Assembly: GCA_965217135.1 (NCBI GenBank)
Contig: OZ244249.1
Span: forward strand, 1 to 64,000
Reading direction: 5' to 3'
Source: HXMU1420-2 sp017643305
GTDB taxonomy: Bacteria; Pseudomonadota; Alphaproteobacteria; Rhodobacterales; Rhodobacteraceae
DNA length: 64,000 nucleotides
The notes beneath the pieces were generated by a model, which was not told the origin of the DNA, did not search any database, and saw nothing but the letters and a program-made list of their open reading frames with translations. Positions 44,445-52,751 of the stretch are shown in pieces. The position numbers were made by a program, and so were the translations under genes. Positions within the stretch are counted from its first letter, which is position 1. Each line of letters starts with the position of its first letter.

Positions 44445-45142
44445 ATGTGCTGGACACTCATCTACTGATTATCGACGATGACGAACGCATCCGTGAGCTG
44501 CTGAAAAAGTTCTTGAAACGGAACGGGTTTCTGGTGACCTCTGCCCGTGATGCGGAACATGCAAGGCGTATTCTGTCGGGGCTTGATTTCGACCTGATCG
44601 TTCTGGACGTGATGATGCCGGGCGAAGACGGCATCAGCTTTACCCGGAGCCTGCGGGAAACCAACGAAACGCCGATTCTGCTGCTGACCGCCAAGGGGGA
44701 GGCTGAAAACCGGATTTCGGGGCTTGAAGCAGGCGCGGATGATTACCTTGTCAAACCGTTTGAGCCGCGCGAGCTGTTGTTGCGGATCAATTCGATCCTG
44801 CGGCGGATGCCCGATACCCCGGCCGAAGACACGGTGCCGAAGATCCTGCATCTGGGCGCGATCCGCTATGACATCGAACGTGGGGAGATGTGGCAGGGCG
44901 ACCAGATTGTGCGGCTGACAGCAACGGAAAGCCAGCTGATGAAGATTTTCTCGGCCTGTCCGGGGGAGCCGGTGACCCGCTCCAAACTGGTGGAAGACCT
45001 GGGCCGAGATCGTGGACAGGCGCAGGAACGGGCGGTGGACGTGCAGATCACCCGTTTGCGGCGTAAGATCGAAGAGAACCCCAAACAGCCACGGTATTTG
45101 CAGACCGTGCGCGGGGCCGGGTACATGCTGGCCCCAGATTGA
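44441..45142 (+). CDS. petR: OmpR-family response regulator, PetR-like
   Basis: 233 residues. The receiver domain (1-120) has the acidic pair DDD near residue 11-13, the phospho-acceptor Asp in LIVLDVMMPGEDG, the switch Thr in LLLTAKGE and Lys in DYLVKPFEPREL. The C-terminal winged helix has the usual RAVDVQITRLRRKIEENP and RGAGYML. No sensor kinase is next to it, as for petPR. It overlaps the petP stop by 4 bases. Confidence 0.83.
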   Translation: MNVLDTHLLIIDDDERIRELLKKFLKRNGFLVTSARDAEHARRILSGLDFDLIVLDVMMPGEDGISFTRSLRETNETPILLLTAKGEAENRISGLEAGADDYLVKPFEPRELLLRINSILRRMPDTPAEDTVPKILHLGAIRYDIERGEMWQGDQIVRLTATESQLMKIFSACPGEPVTRSKLVEDLGRDRGQAQERAVDVQITRLRRKIEENPKQPRYLQTVRGAGYMLAPD

Positions 45143-45175
45143 AGTGCGGGGCGGTATCCTGATCGTATCTTGATT

Positions 45176-45235
45176 GAGCGCCTTGTGGCGCACATTAAAT
45201 CTTGCCGGCGGCCATTCGGCTGTCTCCTTGGGTTT
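45176..45235 (-). repeat. Left copy of a 60-bp inverted repeat flanking imuB
   Basis: Read on the minus strand, it aligns without gaps to 47031-47090 on the plus strand with 47 of 60 identical bases by my count. Both copies begin AAACCC, have GGAGA before an ATGGCC, and end CAAGGCGCTC. This copy includes a small hairpin (GCGCC-TTGT-GGCGC) just after petR that may act in termination. Confidence 0.6.
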
Positions 45236-45328
45236 TCAGTCTTTTGCCTCACGTGCCTGTGGCGTGCGTATTTTGCAAAGGTGAAGCAGGGGGTCGGCTT
45301 GTCGGGGAGATATGTTCAAACTAAAATA

Positions 45329-45343
45329 GAACAAATAGTGAAC
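45329..45343 (+). promoter_or_regulatory. LexA (SOS) box of imuB
   Basis: GAACAAATAGTGAAC fits exactly the alphaproteobacterial LexA site GAAC-N7-GAAC. It ends 7 bases before the imuB ATG, leaving almost no leader, so LexA bound here would block transcription and the mRNA may be nearly leaderless. Confidence 0.85.
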
Positions 45344-45350
45344 ATATATC

Positions 45351-47003
45351 ATGTCGAATCGCCGTATCCTTTCTCTCTGGTTTCCTTGTCTTGGTGCCGA
45401 CCGCTTGATGCGGGCGGATCGCAGCCATGCGGCTGGGCCATTGGCGGTGGTGGACGAAGAACGCAACACGCAGGTGGTCACTTCGGTGAACCTGGTCGCG
45501 TCACAGGCTGGGGTGCATGTGGGCCAGCCTGTACGCGATGCCCATGCGATGTGTGGGGGGCTGGTGGCCCGAGCCCGCAACCGCACGTCGGAGGCCCGAT
45601 TTCTCACTGTGCTGCGGCGCTGGGCTGGCAAGTTCTCCCCTTGGGTGGCCGAAGAGGTGCCGGATGCGCTGACCATTGATCTGACTGGATGCGCGCATCT
45701 GTTTGGGGGAGAGGCACAGTTGCTCGCGGTGATCGAGGCGGATTGTGCGGATATGGAGCTGAGCGTGCGGGCCGGGATTGCGGATACGCTGGGCGCAGCC
45801 TGGGCGCTGGCGCGTTTTGTGGGGGCTGAAGTCGGGTTTGACCGCAGCGGTGATGCGATCGATCAGGAAGCACGTGCGACCCGATCCCGTGCGGGCAAGC
45901 GGCGGCACTGGACCAAGGGTGGCGCCGCGCCGCAAGTGGTGACACGGGCACAGGCCGGGCGGATCGCTGCGCCGGGGCAGAGCTATGGTGCGTTGAGCCC
46001 GTTGCCCGTTGCCGCCCTGCGGCTGGAACCCGATGTGGTGGCGCAGCTGAACCGCCTGGGTCTGCGCCGGATTGGTGATCTGCTGGGCCAGCCTCGCGCG
46101 GCGCTGGCCCGACGGTTCGGCAAGGGGCTGGTGCTACGGTTGGACCAGGCCATGGGCAGTGCGGCAGAGCCGGTTGCGCCGGCCAAGCCGACGGACCATT
46201 TTGCGGTACGCCTGACCTTACCCGAGCCGATCGGGCTGGAAGACGATCTGCTGGCGGGTCTCGACCGCATGCTGCCGCGGTTGTGCGAAAAGCTGGACCA
46301 GAAGGGGCTGGGGGCCCGCGCCATCCGGTTGGAGGCGCATCGCACTGATCAGGCGACAGAGGTCATCGATATCGGTCTGGCCCGACCCAGCCATGATCCT
46401 TACCGCATGCGGCCGTTGTTGCAAATGAAATTGGCCCAGATCGATGCGGGCTTTGGCATCGACATGCTGCGGCTGGTGGCGATCCGCACCGAACCCCTGC
46501 ACAAGACCACCAAGACCGGGCATCTGGGGGCGGGGCGTGCGGTGCGAGACCGGTTGGCGCGCAGCTCGGCTCTGGATGACCTGCTGGGGCGGATCGGTGC
46601 GCGCGTGGGACTGGAAGGGATCACCCGGTGCCACCCATCCTCCAGCCATATCCCCGAAAAAGCGGCGCAGACACTGGCGGCCGTCTGGTCGGACCCGGCG
46701 CGGGACTGGCCCGCGCCTTTTGCGCCACGACCCCTGACGCTGTGTCGGCCAGAGCTGGTGCATGCTAGCGAGGACGGGGACCTTCCGCTAACCTTCCGCT
46801 GGCGTGGTCGCGACCAGGCAGTTCAGAGCGCAACGGGGCCGGAGCGGATCGCGCCTGAATGGTGGTTGGATGAACCGGATTGGCGCACAGGGGTACGGGA
46901 TTATTGGGCTGTTACAACTGATCGAGGGGAAAGGTTATGGATATATTACGGGCATGGGGCCGCCCTTTCGCCGGGGTGGTTTTGCCATGGGCTGTTCGGG
47001 TGA
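45351..47003 (+). CDS. imuB: ImuB, inactive Y-family polymerase homologue of the SOS mutasome
   Basis: 550-residue protein of the DNA polymerase Y fold that bridges the sliding clamp, ImuA and DnaE2 during damage-induced mutagenesis. It starts RRILSLWFPCLGADRL, the ImuB opening. Where active Y polymerases have the SIDE-type acidic pair, it reads TIDLTGCAHLFGG, so the catalytic residues are missing, as is normal for ImuB. The C-terminal WWLDEPDWRTGVRDYWAV and PGWFCHGLFG match the ImuB tail. A perfect SOS box precedes it. The usual partners imuA (upstream) and dnaE2 (downstream) are not adjacent. Confidence 0.9.
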   Translation: MSNRRILSLWFPCLGADRLMRADRSHAAGPLAVVDEERNTQVVTSVNLVASQAGVHVGQPVRDAHAMCGGLVARARNRTSEARFLTVLRRWAGKFSPWVAEEVPDALTIDLTGCAHLFGGEAQLLAVIEADCADMELSVRAGIADTLGAAWALARFVGAEVGFDRSGDAIDQEARATRSRAGKRRHWTKGGAAPQVVTRAQAGRIAAPGQSYGALSPLPVAALRLEPDVVAQLNRLGLRRIGDLLGQPRAALARRFGKGLVLRLDQAMGSAAEPVAPAKPTDHFAVRLTLPEPIGLEDDLLAGLDRMLPRLCEKLDQKGLGARAIRLEAHRTDQATEVIDIGLARPSHDPYRMRPLLQMKLAQIDAGFGIDMLRLVAIRTEPLHKTTKTGHLGAGRAVRDRLARSSALDDLLGRIGARVGLEGITRCHPSSSHIPEKAAQTLAAVWSDPARDWPAPFAPRPLTLCRPELVHASEDGDLPLTFRWRGRDQAVQSATGPERIAPEWWLDEPDWRTGVRDYWAVTTDRGERLWIYYGHGAALSPGWFCHGLFG

Positions 47004-47030
47004 AAATGACACCCGTATTCAGCCACACCG

Positions 47031-47090
47031 AAACCCGAGGAGAAGGCTGAATGGCCGACGACGAGACACAATGCGCGCTGCAAGGCGCTC
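47031..47090 (+). repeat. Right copy of the 60-bp inverted repeat flanking imuB
   Basis: Partner of 45176-45235 in opposite orientation. It holds a GAGGAGAAGG ribosome-binding-like site and a 16-codon ORF (ATG at 47051, MADDETQCALQGARTH). The reading frame is not conserved in the left copy, so the conserved unit is probably the DNA or RNA, not the peptide. Confidence 0.6.
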
Positions 47091-47097
47091 GGACACA

Positions 47098-47667
47098 TTA
47101 AACCGCGCTGATGCCGCCCCGGACGAAGTCAGCCGCCAGAGTGGCATACTCCGACCGCGACAGGCCCTTGCCCTGTCTGTGCCACATGTAGAACCAGTTC
47201 AGGATGCCAAACACAGACATGGTCACCGCGCGCAGGCGGTCGCCGTTAAGATCGGGGCGTTCGGCGGCAACGGCCCGGGACATAGCCGCCACTAGCCGCC
47301 GTTGTGCGGCAATCAGCGGCGTCTTCAGTTCTGTCGGTAGGGCGTCCAACGCGTCCAACTGCAGCTTGTGTTCCACATCGGCATGCTCATATGCCATCAG
47401 GATAACCCGGATCAGGTCTGGCAGGCCCTGGGGCGCGGCATCCTCCACCAGCGCCACCAGCTCGGACAGGTGCGCATCAAGGATGTCGAATAGCAGCGCC
47501 TCCTTGCTTTCGTAGTAGTGGTAGATCAACGCCTTAGACACACCGCATTCGCTGGCCGCACCGGTCATAGATGCGCGGTCATAGCCGTGCCGCGCGAAAT
47601 AGGCGGCCGCACCCTTGCGCAGCGCAGCGCGCTTTTGTTCATGGTCTCTGGCAATCCCCCGCGGCAT
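47098..47667 (-). CDS. TetR-family regulator of the phenylacetate genes
   Basis: 189 residues. The N-terminal helix-turn-helix reads YDRASMTGAASECGVSKALIYHYYESK (recognition part GVSKALIYHYY), with a helical ligand domain after it. The start overlaps the paaK stop by one base (TGATG), so it is the last gene of paaI-paaJ-paaK-tetR and probably an autoregulator that senses a CoA intermediate. A palindrome in the paaI-paaZ gap (50638-50651) is a candidate target. Confidence 0.85.
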   Translation of the reverse strand: MPRGIARDHEQKRAALRKGAAAYFARHGYDRASMTGAASECGVSKALIYHYYESKEALLFDILDAHLSELVALVEDAAPQGLPDLIRVILMAYEHADVEHKLQLDALDALPTELKTPLIAAQRRLVAAMSRAVAAERPDLNGDRLRAVTMSVFGILNWFYMWHRQGKGLSRSEYATLAADFVRGGISAV

Positions 47668-48977
47668 CAGGCCGGGGGCCGGTTGTCCACGATCCGCACG
47701 GCCTTGCCTTGGCTGCGCGCGACACCGCCGGGATCGGCGACCTGGACCTTTACGGAGATGCCAACGATGTCCTTGATCCGGCTTCGCAGCGTCGCCGCGG
47801 CATGAACACGGGCGTCATGGGCCGAAAACCCCTCTGCGGCTTCGGTCAGGATCTTCATTTCGTCCATCCGGTCCGGGCGCGTCAGTTCGATTTGGAAATG
47901 TGGAGCCAGGCCCTGCACCGTCATCAACTGTTCCTCGATCTGGGTCGGGAAGACGTTGACGCCGCGCAGTATGATCATGTCGTCGGTGCGGCCCGTCACC
48001 TTTTCCATCCTGCGCATGCTGCGGGCAGTGCCAGGCAACAGGCGGGTCAAATCGCGGGTACGGTAGCGAATGATCGGGAACGCTTCTTTCGACAGCGAGG
48101 TAAAGACCAGTTCCCCAGGTTCTCCATCTGGCAGAACCTCCCCGGTTTCGGGGTTGATGACTTCCGGATAGAAATGGTCTTCCCAGATGTGCAGCCCGTC
48201 CTTGGTTTCTACACATTCATTAGCCACGCCGGGGCCCATGATCTCGGACAGGCCATAAATATCCACCGCATGCATGTCGAAAGCGTCTTCGATTTCCTTG
48301 CGCATGGCATTGGTCCAGGGCTCAGCCCCGAAAATACCGACCTCCAGTGGGGAATTTCGCGGGTCCAGGCCCTGTGCGGCGTATTCATCCAGGATGGACA
48401 GAGCGTAAGACGGGGTCACCGTGATGCCCTTGGCCCCAAAATCTTCGATCAGGAGCACCTGTCGCTGGGTCATGCCGCCAGATACAGGAACGGTGGTCAG
48501 TCCAAGCGCGTCTGCGCCTAGGTGGATGCCCAGCCCGCCGGTGAAAAGGCCATAGCCATAGGCATTGTGCAGGATGTCGCCGGGCCGCAGGCCGGACGCC
48601 CGCAAGCTGCGCGCGACGACCTCTCCCCAGACCTGTAGGTCGTTTTCGGTGTAACCAACCACCGTAGGCTGGCCTGTGGTGCCGGACGAGGCATGGATGC
48701 GCTTTACCTGCTCACGCGGGACCGCAAACATCCCGAACGGGTAATTGTCACGCAGGTCCTGTTTTACTGTGAAAGGAAACTTGGCCAGATCGGCCAGCTC
48801 CGTCAGGTCATCTGGGTGAACCCCCGCTGCGTCAAAGCTGGCCTTGTAATGCGGCACGTTTTCATAGGCATGCCGCAACGACCATTTCAGCCGTTGCAGT
48901 TGCAGCGCGGCAATCTCGTCGCGGCTGGCAATCTCGATCGGGTTGAGGCTTTCGCGTGATGGAGTCAGATCTTTCAT
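47667..48977 (-). CDS. paaK: Phenylacetate-CoA ligase
   Basis: Adenylate-forming enzyme that activates phenylacetate to phenylacetyl-CoA, the entry step of aerobic phenylacetate catabolism. 436 residues. The P-loop reads IHASSGTTGQPTVVGYT; GLSEIMGPGVANEC and IIRYRTRDLTRL are further family blocks; the catalytic region near the C-terminus holds GRTDDMIILRGVNVFP. The start at ATG 48977 overlaps the thiolase stop codon by 4 bases. Confidence 0.94.
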   Translation of the reverse strand: MKDLTPSRESLNPIEIASRDEIAALQLQRLKWSLRHAYENVPHYKASFDAAGVHPDDLTELADLAKFPFTVKQDLRDNYPFGMFAVPREQVKRIHASSGTTGQPTVVGYTENDLQVWGEVVARSLRASGLRPGDILHNAYGYGLFTGGLGIHLGADALGLTTVPVSGGMTQRQVLLIEDFGAKGITVTPSYALSILDEYAAQGLDPRNSPLEVGIFGAEPWTNAMRKEIEDAFDMHAVDIYGLSEIMGPGVANECVETKDGLHIWEDHFYPEVINPETGEVLPDGEPGELVFTSLSKEAFPIIRYRTRDLTRLLPGTARSMRRMEKVTGRTDDMIILRGVNVFPTQIEEQLMTVQGLAPHFQIELTRPDRMDEMKILTEAAEGFSAHDARVHAAATLRSRIKDIVGISVKVQVADPGGVARSQGKAVRIVDNRPPA

Positions 48978-50170
48978 GCAGCTTTTTCCAGCAACAGTGC
49001 GATGCCCTGCCCTACACCGATGCACATGGTGCAGACCGCGCGGTTCAGGTCATCATTTATCATGGTTTGGGAGGCTGTCAGCGCCAGCCGTGCACCGGAC
49101 ATGCCCAGCGGGTGACCCAACGCAATGGCCCCGCCGTTGGGGTTCACGTGGCCGGCATCATCTGGCAGGCCCAGCTGCCGGGTCACGGCTAGCCCTTGTG
49201 CGGCGAAGGCTTCGTTCAGTTCAATCGTATCAATGTCGCCAATTTTCAGCCCGGCGCGTTCCAGCAGTCGTTCTGTCGCGGGTGCCGGACCGATTCCCAT
49301 GATACGCGGGGGCACGCCCACGGTTGCCATACCGGCGATCGTGGCGCGGGGTGTCAGGCCATATTTCTCAACGGCGGCTTCTGACGCCACGATGACGGCC
49401 GCCGCACCATCATTTACACCCGATGCGTTGCCCGCAGTAACGGTGCCATTTTCGCGGAACGGCGTGGGCAGCTTGGCCAGCTTTTCCGGCGTCGTGTCTC
49501 GCGGGTGTTCGTCCCGGTCTGCCACGATGGCGTCACCTTTGCGCTGCGGAATGGTCACAGCAGTGATTTCCTGTGCCAGCCGCCCGTTGGCCTGCGCAGC
49601 CAATGCACGGGTCTGCGACCGGTAGGCAAATGCATCCTGATCTGCGCGGTTGATCTGGAAATCGGCAGCGACATTTTCGGCGGTCTCCGGCATGCTGTCG
49701 GTGCCGAAATGTTTATGCATCTGCTTGTTCACGAAACGCCAGCCGATGGTCGTATCATAAATTTCTGCCCGCCGGGAAAAGGCGCTGTCAGCCTTTGGCA
49801 TGACCAGTGGCGCGCGGCTCATGCTTTCGACGCCACAGGCGATTATAACGTCCGCCTCGCCCGAACGAATGGCGCGCGCGGCTGTGCCAACGGCGTCCAG
49901 CCCGGACCCGCACAGCCGGTTGATCGTTGCACCCGGCACCGTATCGGGCAGACCGGCCAGCAGCGACGCCATGCGCGCCACGTTGCGGTTGTCTTCGCCC
50001 GCCTGGTTTGCGCAACCGGCAAACACATCATCCACAACCAGCCCCGGATAGCGTTCGGTCAGCGCGCGCAGCACATGGGCCAGCATGTCGTCTGGACGGA
50101 CCGAAGACAGTGCGCCACCATATCGACCGACCGGAGTGCGGGTACCGTCGCAGAGATAGGCTTTGGTCAT
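48974..50170 (-). CDS. paaJ: 3-oxoadipyl-CoA/3-oxo-5,6-dehydrosuberyl-CoA thiolase
   Basis: Thiolase of 398 residues (PaaJ/PcaF group) that cleaves the last C-C bonds of the pathway to release acetyl-CoA and succinyl-CoA. The acyl-accepting Cys is in NRLCGSGLDAVGTAARAI, the catalytic His in NPNGGAIALGHPLG and the second Cys in CTMCIGVGQGIALLLE. It overlaps paaI and paaK by 4 bases each. PcaF of the beta-ketoadipate pathway is nearly identical in function; the context favours PaaJ. Confidence 0.92.
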   Translation of the reverse strand: MTKAYLCDGTRTPVGRYGGALSSVRPDDMLAHVLRALTERYPGLVVDDVFAGCANQAGEDNRNVARMASLLAGLPDTVPGATINRLCGSGLDAVGTAARAIRSGEADVIIACGVESMSRAPLVMPKADSAFSRRAEIYDTTIGWRFVNKQMHKHFGTDSMPETAENVAADFQINRADQDAFAYRSQTRALAAQANGRLAQEITAVTIPQRKGDAIVADRDEHPRDTTPEKLAKLPTPFRENGTVTAGNASGVNDGAAAVIVASEAAVEKYGLTPRATIAGMATVGVPPRIMGIGPAPATERLLERAGLKIGDIDTIELNEAFAAQGLAVTRQLGLPDDAGHVNPNGGAIALGHPLGMSGARLALTASQTMINDDLNRAVCTMCIGVGQGIALLLEKAA

Positions 50171-50598
50171 GTATCTTCCTCAAAGTTCTGGCCCTTGATC
50201 GTGCGGGATAAGCCGCGAAACAGGGCGACGGTGCGGCCATCGGCACCGGTTACGGTTACGTCATATACGCCGGAGCGGCCCGTCTTGCTGACCTCCGCTG
50301 CCGTTGCGGTCAACCGTTCCCCCCCTTTGCCCGGGGAAACGTAGGTGATGGAGTTTTGTTGCGCCAGCGTGGATTGGTTGTAACTGTTGCACGCAAAGGC
50401 AAACGCACTGTCCGCTAGGGTAAAGATATAGCCACCATGGCACACGTCATGGCCGTTCAGGTGGTGGTCCTGCACCTCGAACGACATTGTTGCCGTGCCG
50501 GGCCCGACCGTGTCCAGCCGGATGCCCAGCCACGGCGACGCGCGGTCATTGGCCATCATGGCTTCGGCGCTACGCTCAGCGCGTTCCTGTGGCGTCAT
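50167..50598 (-). CDS. paaI: Hydroxyphenylacetyl-CoA thioesterase PaaI
   Basis: Hotdog-fold thioesterase of 143 residues that rescues CoA from dead-end hydroxyphenylacetyl-CoA. The conserved core is HHLNGHDVCHGGYIFTLAD, with the catalytic Asp after GG, and NSITYVSPGKGGERL. I chose the ATG at 50598 because GGAGGAA precedes it; the frame runs on upstream into the operator region. First gene of its operon and divergent from paaZ. Confidence 0.9.
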   Translation of the reverse strand: MTPQERAERSAEAMMANDRASPWLGIRLDTVGPGTATMSFEVQDHHLNGHDVCHGGYIFTLADSAFAFACNSYNQSTLAQQNSITYVSPGKGGERLTATAAEVSKTGRSGVYDVTVTGADGRTVALFRGLSRTIKGQNFEEDT

Positions 50599-50637
50599 CT
50601 TGGGTTCCTCCCCCGGACTGCCGCAAACCTGCACAAA

Positions 50638-50651
50638 ACCGACCAATCGGT
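50638..50651. promoter_or_regulatory. Candidate TetR-family operator between paaI and paaZ
   Basis: ACCGACCAATCGGT is a palindrome with 5-base arms around CCAA (GACC/GGTC also pairs around AATC). It lies in the 116-base divergent promoter gap, with an A/C-rich flank on the left. Size and composition fit a TetR-type site, so the regulator at 47098 is the likely ligand. PaaX may bind nearby as well. Confidence 0.5.
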
Positions 50652-50714
50652 CAAGAGTGTTGATTTTGTCGGTGTGGCGGTCCAAATTGCGCACAACCTG
50701 TGAGGAGGACCATC

Positions 50715-52742
50715 ATGCTCAGACCTGCCAGCTATGCCATGGCGCATTGGATCGAACCGGGATCGGCGGCGCAACCTGTGATCGGCCCGGTTGCGGGGGA
50801 ACAGATCGCCCTCGCGGGTGGTGCGCCGTTGGATGTTCAGGGCATGCTCGACTGGGCGCGCAGCGTGGGCGGCCCGGCGCTGCGGCGGATGACCTTCCAT
50901 GATCGAGCGCGGATGATCAAGAATGTCGCGACCTACCTGAATGACCGCAAGGAAGAATTGTACGCCATCAACCCACTGACCGGGGCGACGCGCCGGGATG
51001 GGGCCGTCGATATCGACGGCGGCATCGGAACCATGTTCGTTATCGCCTCCAAGGGCCGTCGCGAAATGCCTGATGGGCACGTGTATGTCGATGGGGAGAT
51101 TGAGGGGCTCAGCCGGAATGGCACGTTTCTCGGACAACACATCGCCGTACCGCTGCAGGGCGTTGCCGTTCATATCAACGCCTTCAACTTTCCGATCTGG
51201 GGAATGCTGGAAAAACTGGCGCCAACCCTTCTGGCCGGTGTGCCTGCCATTGTGAAACCGGCGACGCAGACCTGTTATCTGACCGAAGCGTGTTTCCGTA
51301 TGATCGTTGAAAGTGGGCTGGTGCCTGATGGGGCGGTGCAGTTGGTGATTGGTGGTGTTGGCGACATGCTGGACCGCCTGGGGCCGCAGGATGTGGTGGC
51401 CTTCACAGGATCGGCTGAAACGGCGCTCAAGCTTCGGGCGGTCCCTGCGATTGTTCGCAACGCCGTGCGCTTCCATTCCGAACAGGACAGCCTCAACGCT
51501 ACGATCCTTGGACCGGATGTTTCTGCAGGGTCCACCGGATTCGACCAATTCATTAAGGAGGCTGCCAATGAAATCACCGTTAAGGCGGGCCAGAAGTGCA
51601 CCGCGATCCGCCGGATCATCGTACCCCAGAGTTTGATGAGCGATGTGGCCGACGCCCTGTCTGCCAGTCTGGCTGCAACATCGGTGGGCGATCCGGCAGC
51701 AGAGGGCGTGCGCATGGGCGCGCTGGCCAGCGCCGCGCAGCGGTCGGACGTACTATCCAAGATCTCGGCGATGGCAGGGGAAACTGTCACGCTGACCGGA
51801 GATCCGACGGTTCTGGACCTTGTCGGTGCGGGGCCAGAGGGTGCGTTCCTGAAACCCACACTTCTGCGGTGTGATGATCCGGACGCTGCACGCAATGTGC
51901 ACGAGATGGAGGCATTTGGTCCTGTCTCCACCCTGATGCCCTATCGCGATCTGACCCATGCCAGTGATCTGGCCAACCGCGGTGGCGGATCGTTGGTTGC
52001 CTCGCTGGTCACCGACGATCCGGCAGTTGCCCGTGACGTGACGCTGGGCAGCGCGGCCTGGCATGGGCGGCTTTATATCACTGGCGCGGACAGCGCGAAG
52101 GAGGCCACCGGGCACGGCGCGCCGTTGCCGCATATGGTGCATGGCGGTCCCGGTCGCGCCGGTGGCGGAGAAGAGTTGGGCGGTGTGCGTGGCGTTCTGC
52201 ACTACATGCAACGCACCGCCATTCAGGGCAGCCCGGATGTGATCACGGCGATTACTGGCCAATGGGTGCCCGGCGCCAAAGAAGCCCAAGGCCCGGATCA
52301 TCCGTTCCAGCGCACGTTCAATGAGATTGAGATCGGCGAAACCATCAACACGCCCGCGCGGACTGTAACGATGGATGACATTGAACATTTCGCGCATTTC
52401 ACCGGCGATACGTTTTATGCCCATATGGATGAAGAAGCTGCCAAGGCGAACCCGTTCTTCCCCGGCCGTGTGGCGCATGGGTATCTGCTGTTGTCTTTTG
52501 CCGCTGGTTTGTTCGTGCAACCCGATCCGGGGCCGGTTTTGGCCAATACCGGGCTGAATGGCTTGAGTTTCCAGAAACCGGTTGGGGCCGGGGACAGCAT
52601 TGCCGTACGCCTGACCTGCCGTCGCAAGACCCGACGGACAGCAGAGTATGGCGAGGTTGCGTGGAACGTGACACTGACCAATCAGGACGGCGATCAGGTT
52701 GCGCAATACGAGCTTTTGACGATGGTCAGTTACTCGCGTTAA
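50715..52742 (+). CDS. paaZ: PaaZ: bifunctional oxepin-CoA hydrolase / semialdehyde dehydrogenase
   Basis: 675-residue fusion that opens the oxepin-CoA ring and oxidises the resulting aldehyde. The N-terminal aldehyde dehydrogenase (about 1-520) has the catalytic Cys in KAGQKCTAIRRI and a cofactor region FTGSAETALKL. The C-terminal MaoC-like hydratase domain (about 535-675) has the D-x4-H type site in FTGDTFYAHMDEEA with FFPGRVAHGYLLLS. GAGGAGGACC precedes the ATG. It is divergent from paaI and followed by paaX after 9 bases. The ring epoxidase genes paaABCDE are not in the window. Confidence 0.93.
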   Translation: MLRPASYAMAHWIEPGSAAQPVIGPVAGEQIALAGGAPLDVQGMLDWARSVGGPALRRMTFHDRARMIKNVATYLNDRKEELYAINPLTGATRRDGAVDIDGGIGTMFVIASKGRREMPDGHVYVDGEIEGLSRNGTFLGQHIAVPLQGVAVHINAFNFPIWGMLEKLAPTLLAGVPAIVKPATQTCYLTEACFRMIVESGLVPDGAVQLVIGGVGDMLDRLGPQDVVAFTGSAETALKLRAVPAIVRNAVRFHSEQDSLNATILGPDVSAGSTGFDQFIKEAANEITVKAGQKCTAIRRIIVPQSLMSDVADALSASLAATSVGDPAAEGVRMGALASAAQRSDVLSKISAMAGETVTLTGDPTVLDLVGAGPEGAFLKPTLLRCDDPDAARNVHEMEAFGPVSTLMPYRDLTHASDLANRGGGSLVASLVTDDPAVARDVTLGSAAWHGRLYITGADSAKEATGHGAPLPHMVHGGPGRAGGGEELGGVRGVLHYMQRTAIQGSPDVITAITGQWVPGAKEAQGPDHPFQRTFNEIEIGETINTPARTVTMDDIEHFAHFTGDTFYAHMDEEAAKANPFFPGRVAHGYLLLSFAAGLFVQPDPGPVLANTGLNGLSFQKPVGAGDSIAVRLTCRRKTRRTAEYGEVAWNVTLTNQDGDQVAQYELLTMVSYSR

Positions 52743-52751
52743 ACGGGGTGA

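Noticed and set aside
50595..52706. Long minus-strand open frames (over 300 codons) opposite paaZ
   Set aside because: They mirror the codon bias of the well-supported paaZ gene and give His/Arg-rich text with no family likeness; typical shadow frames of GC-rich DNA.
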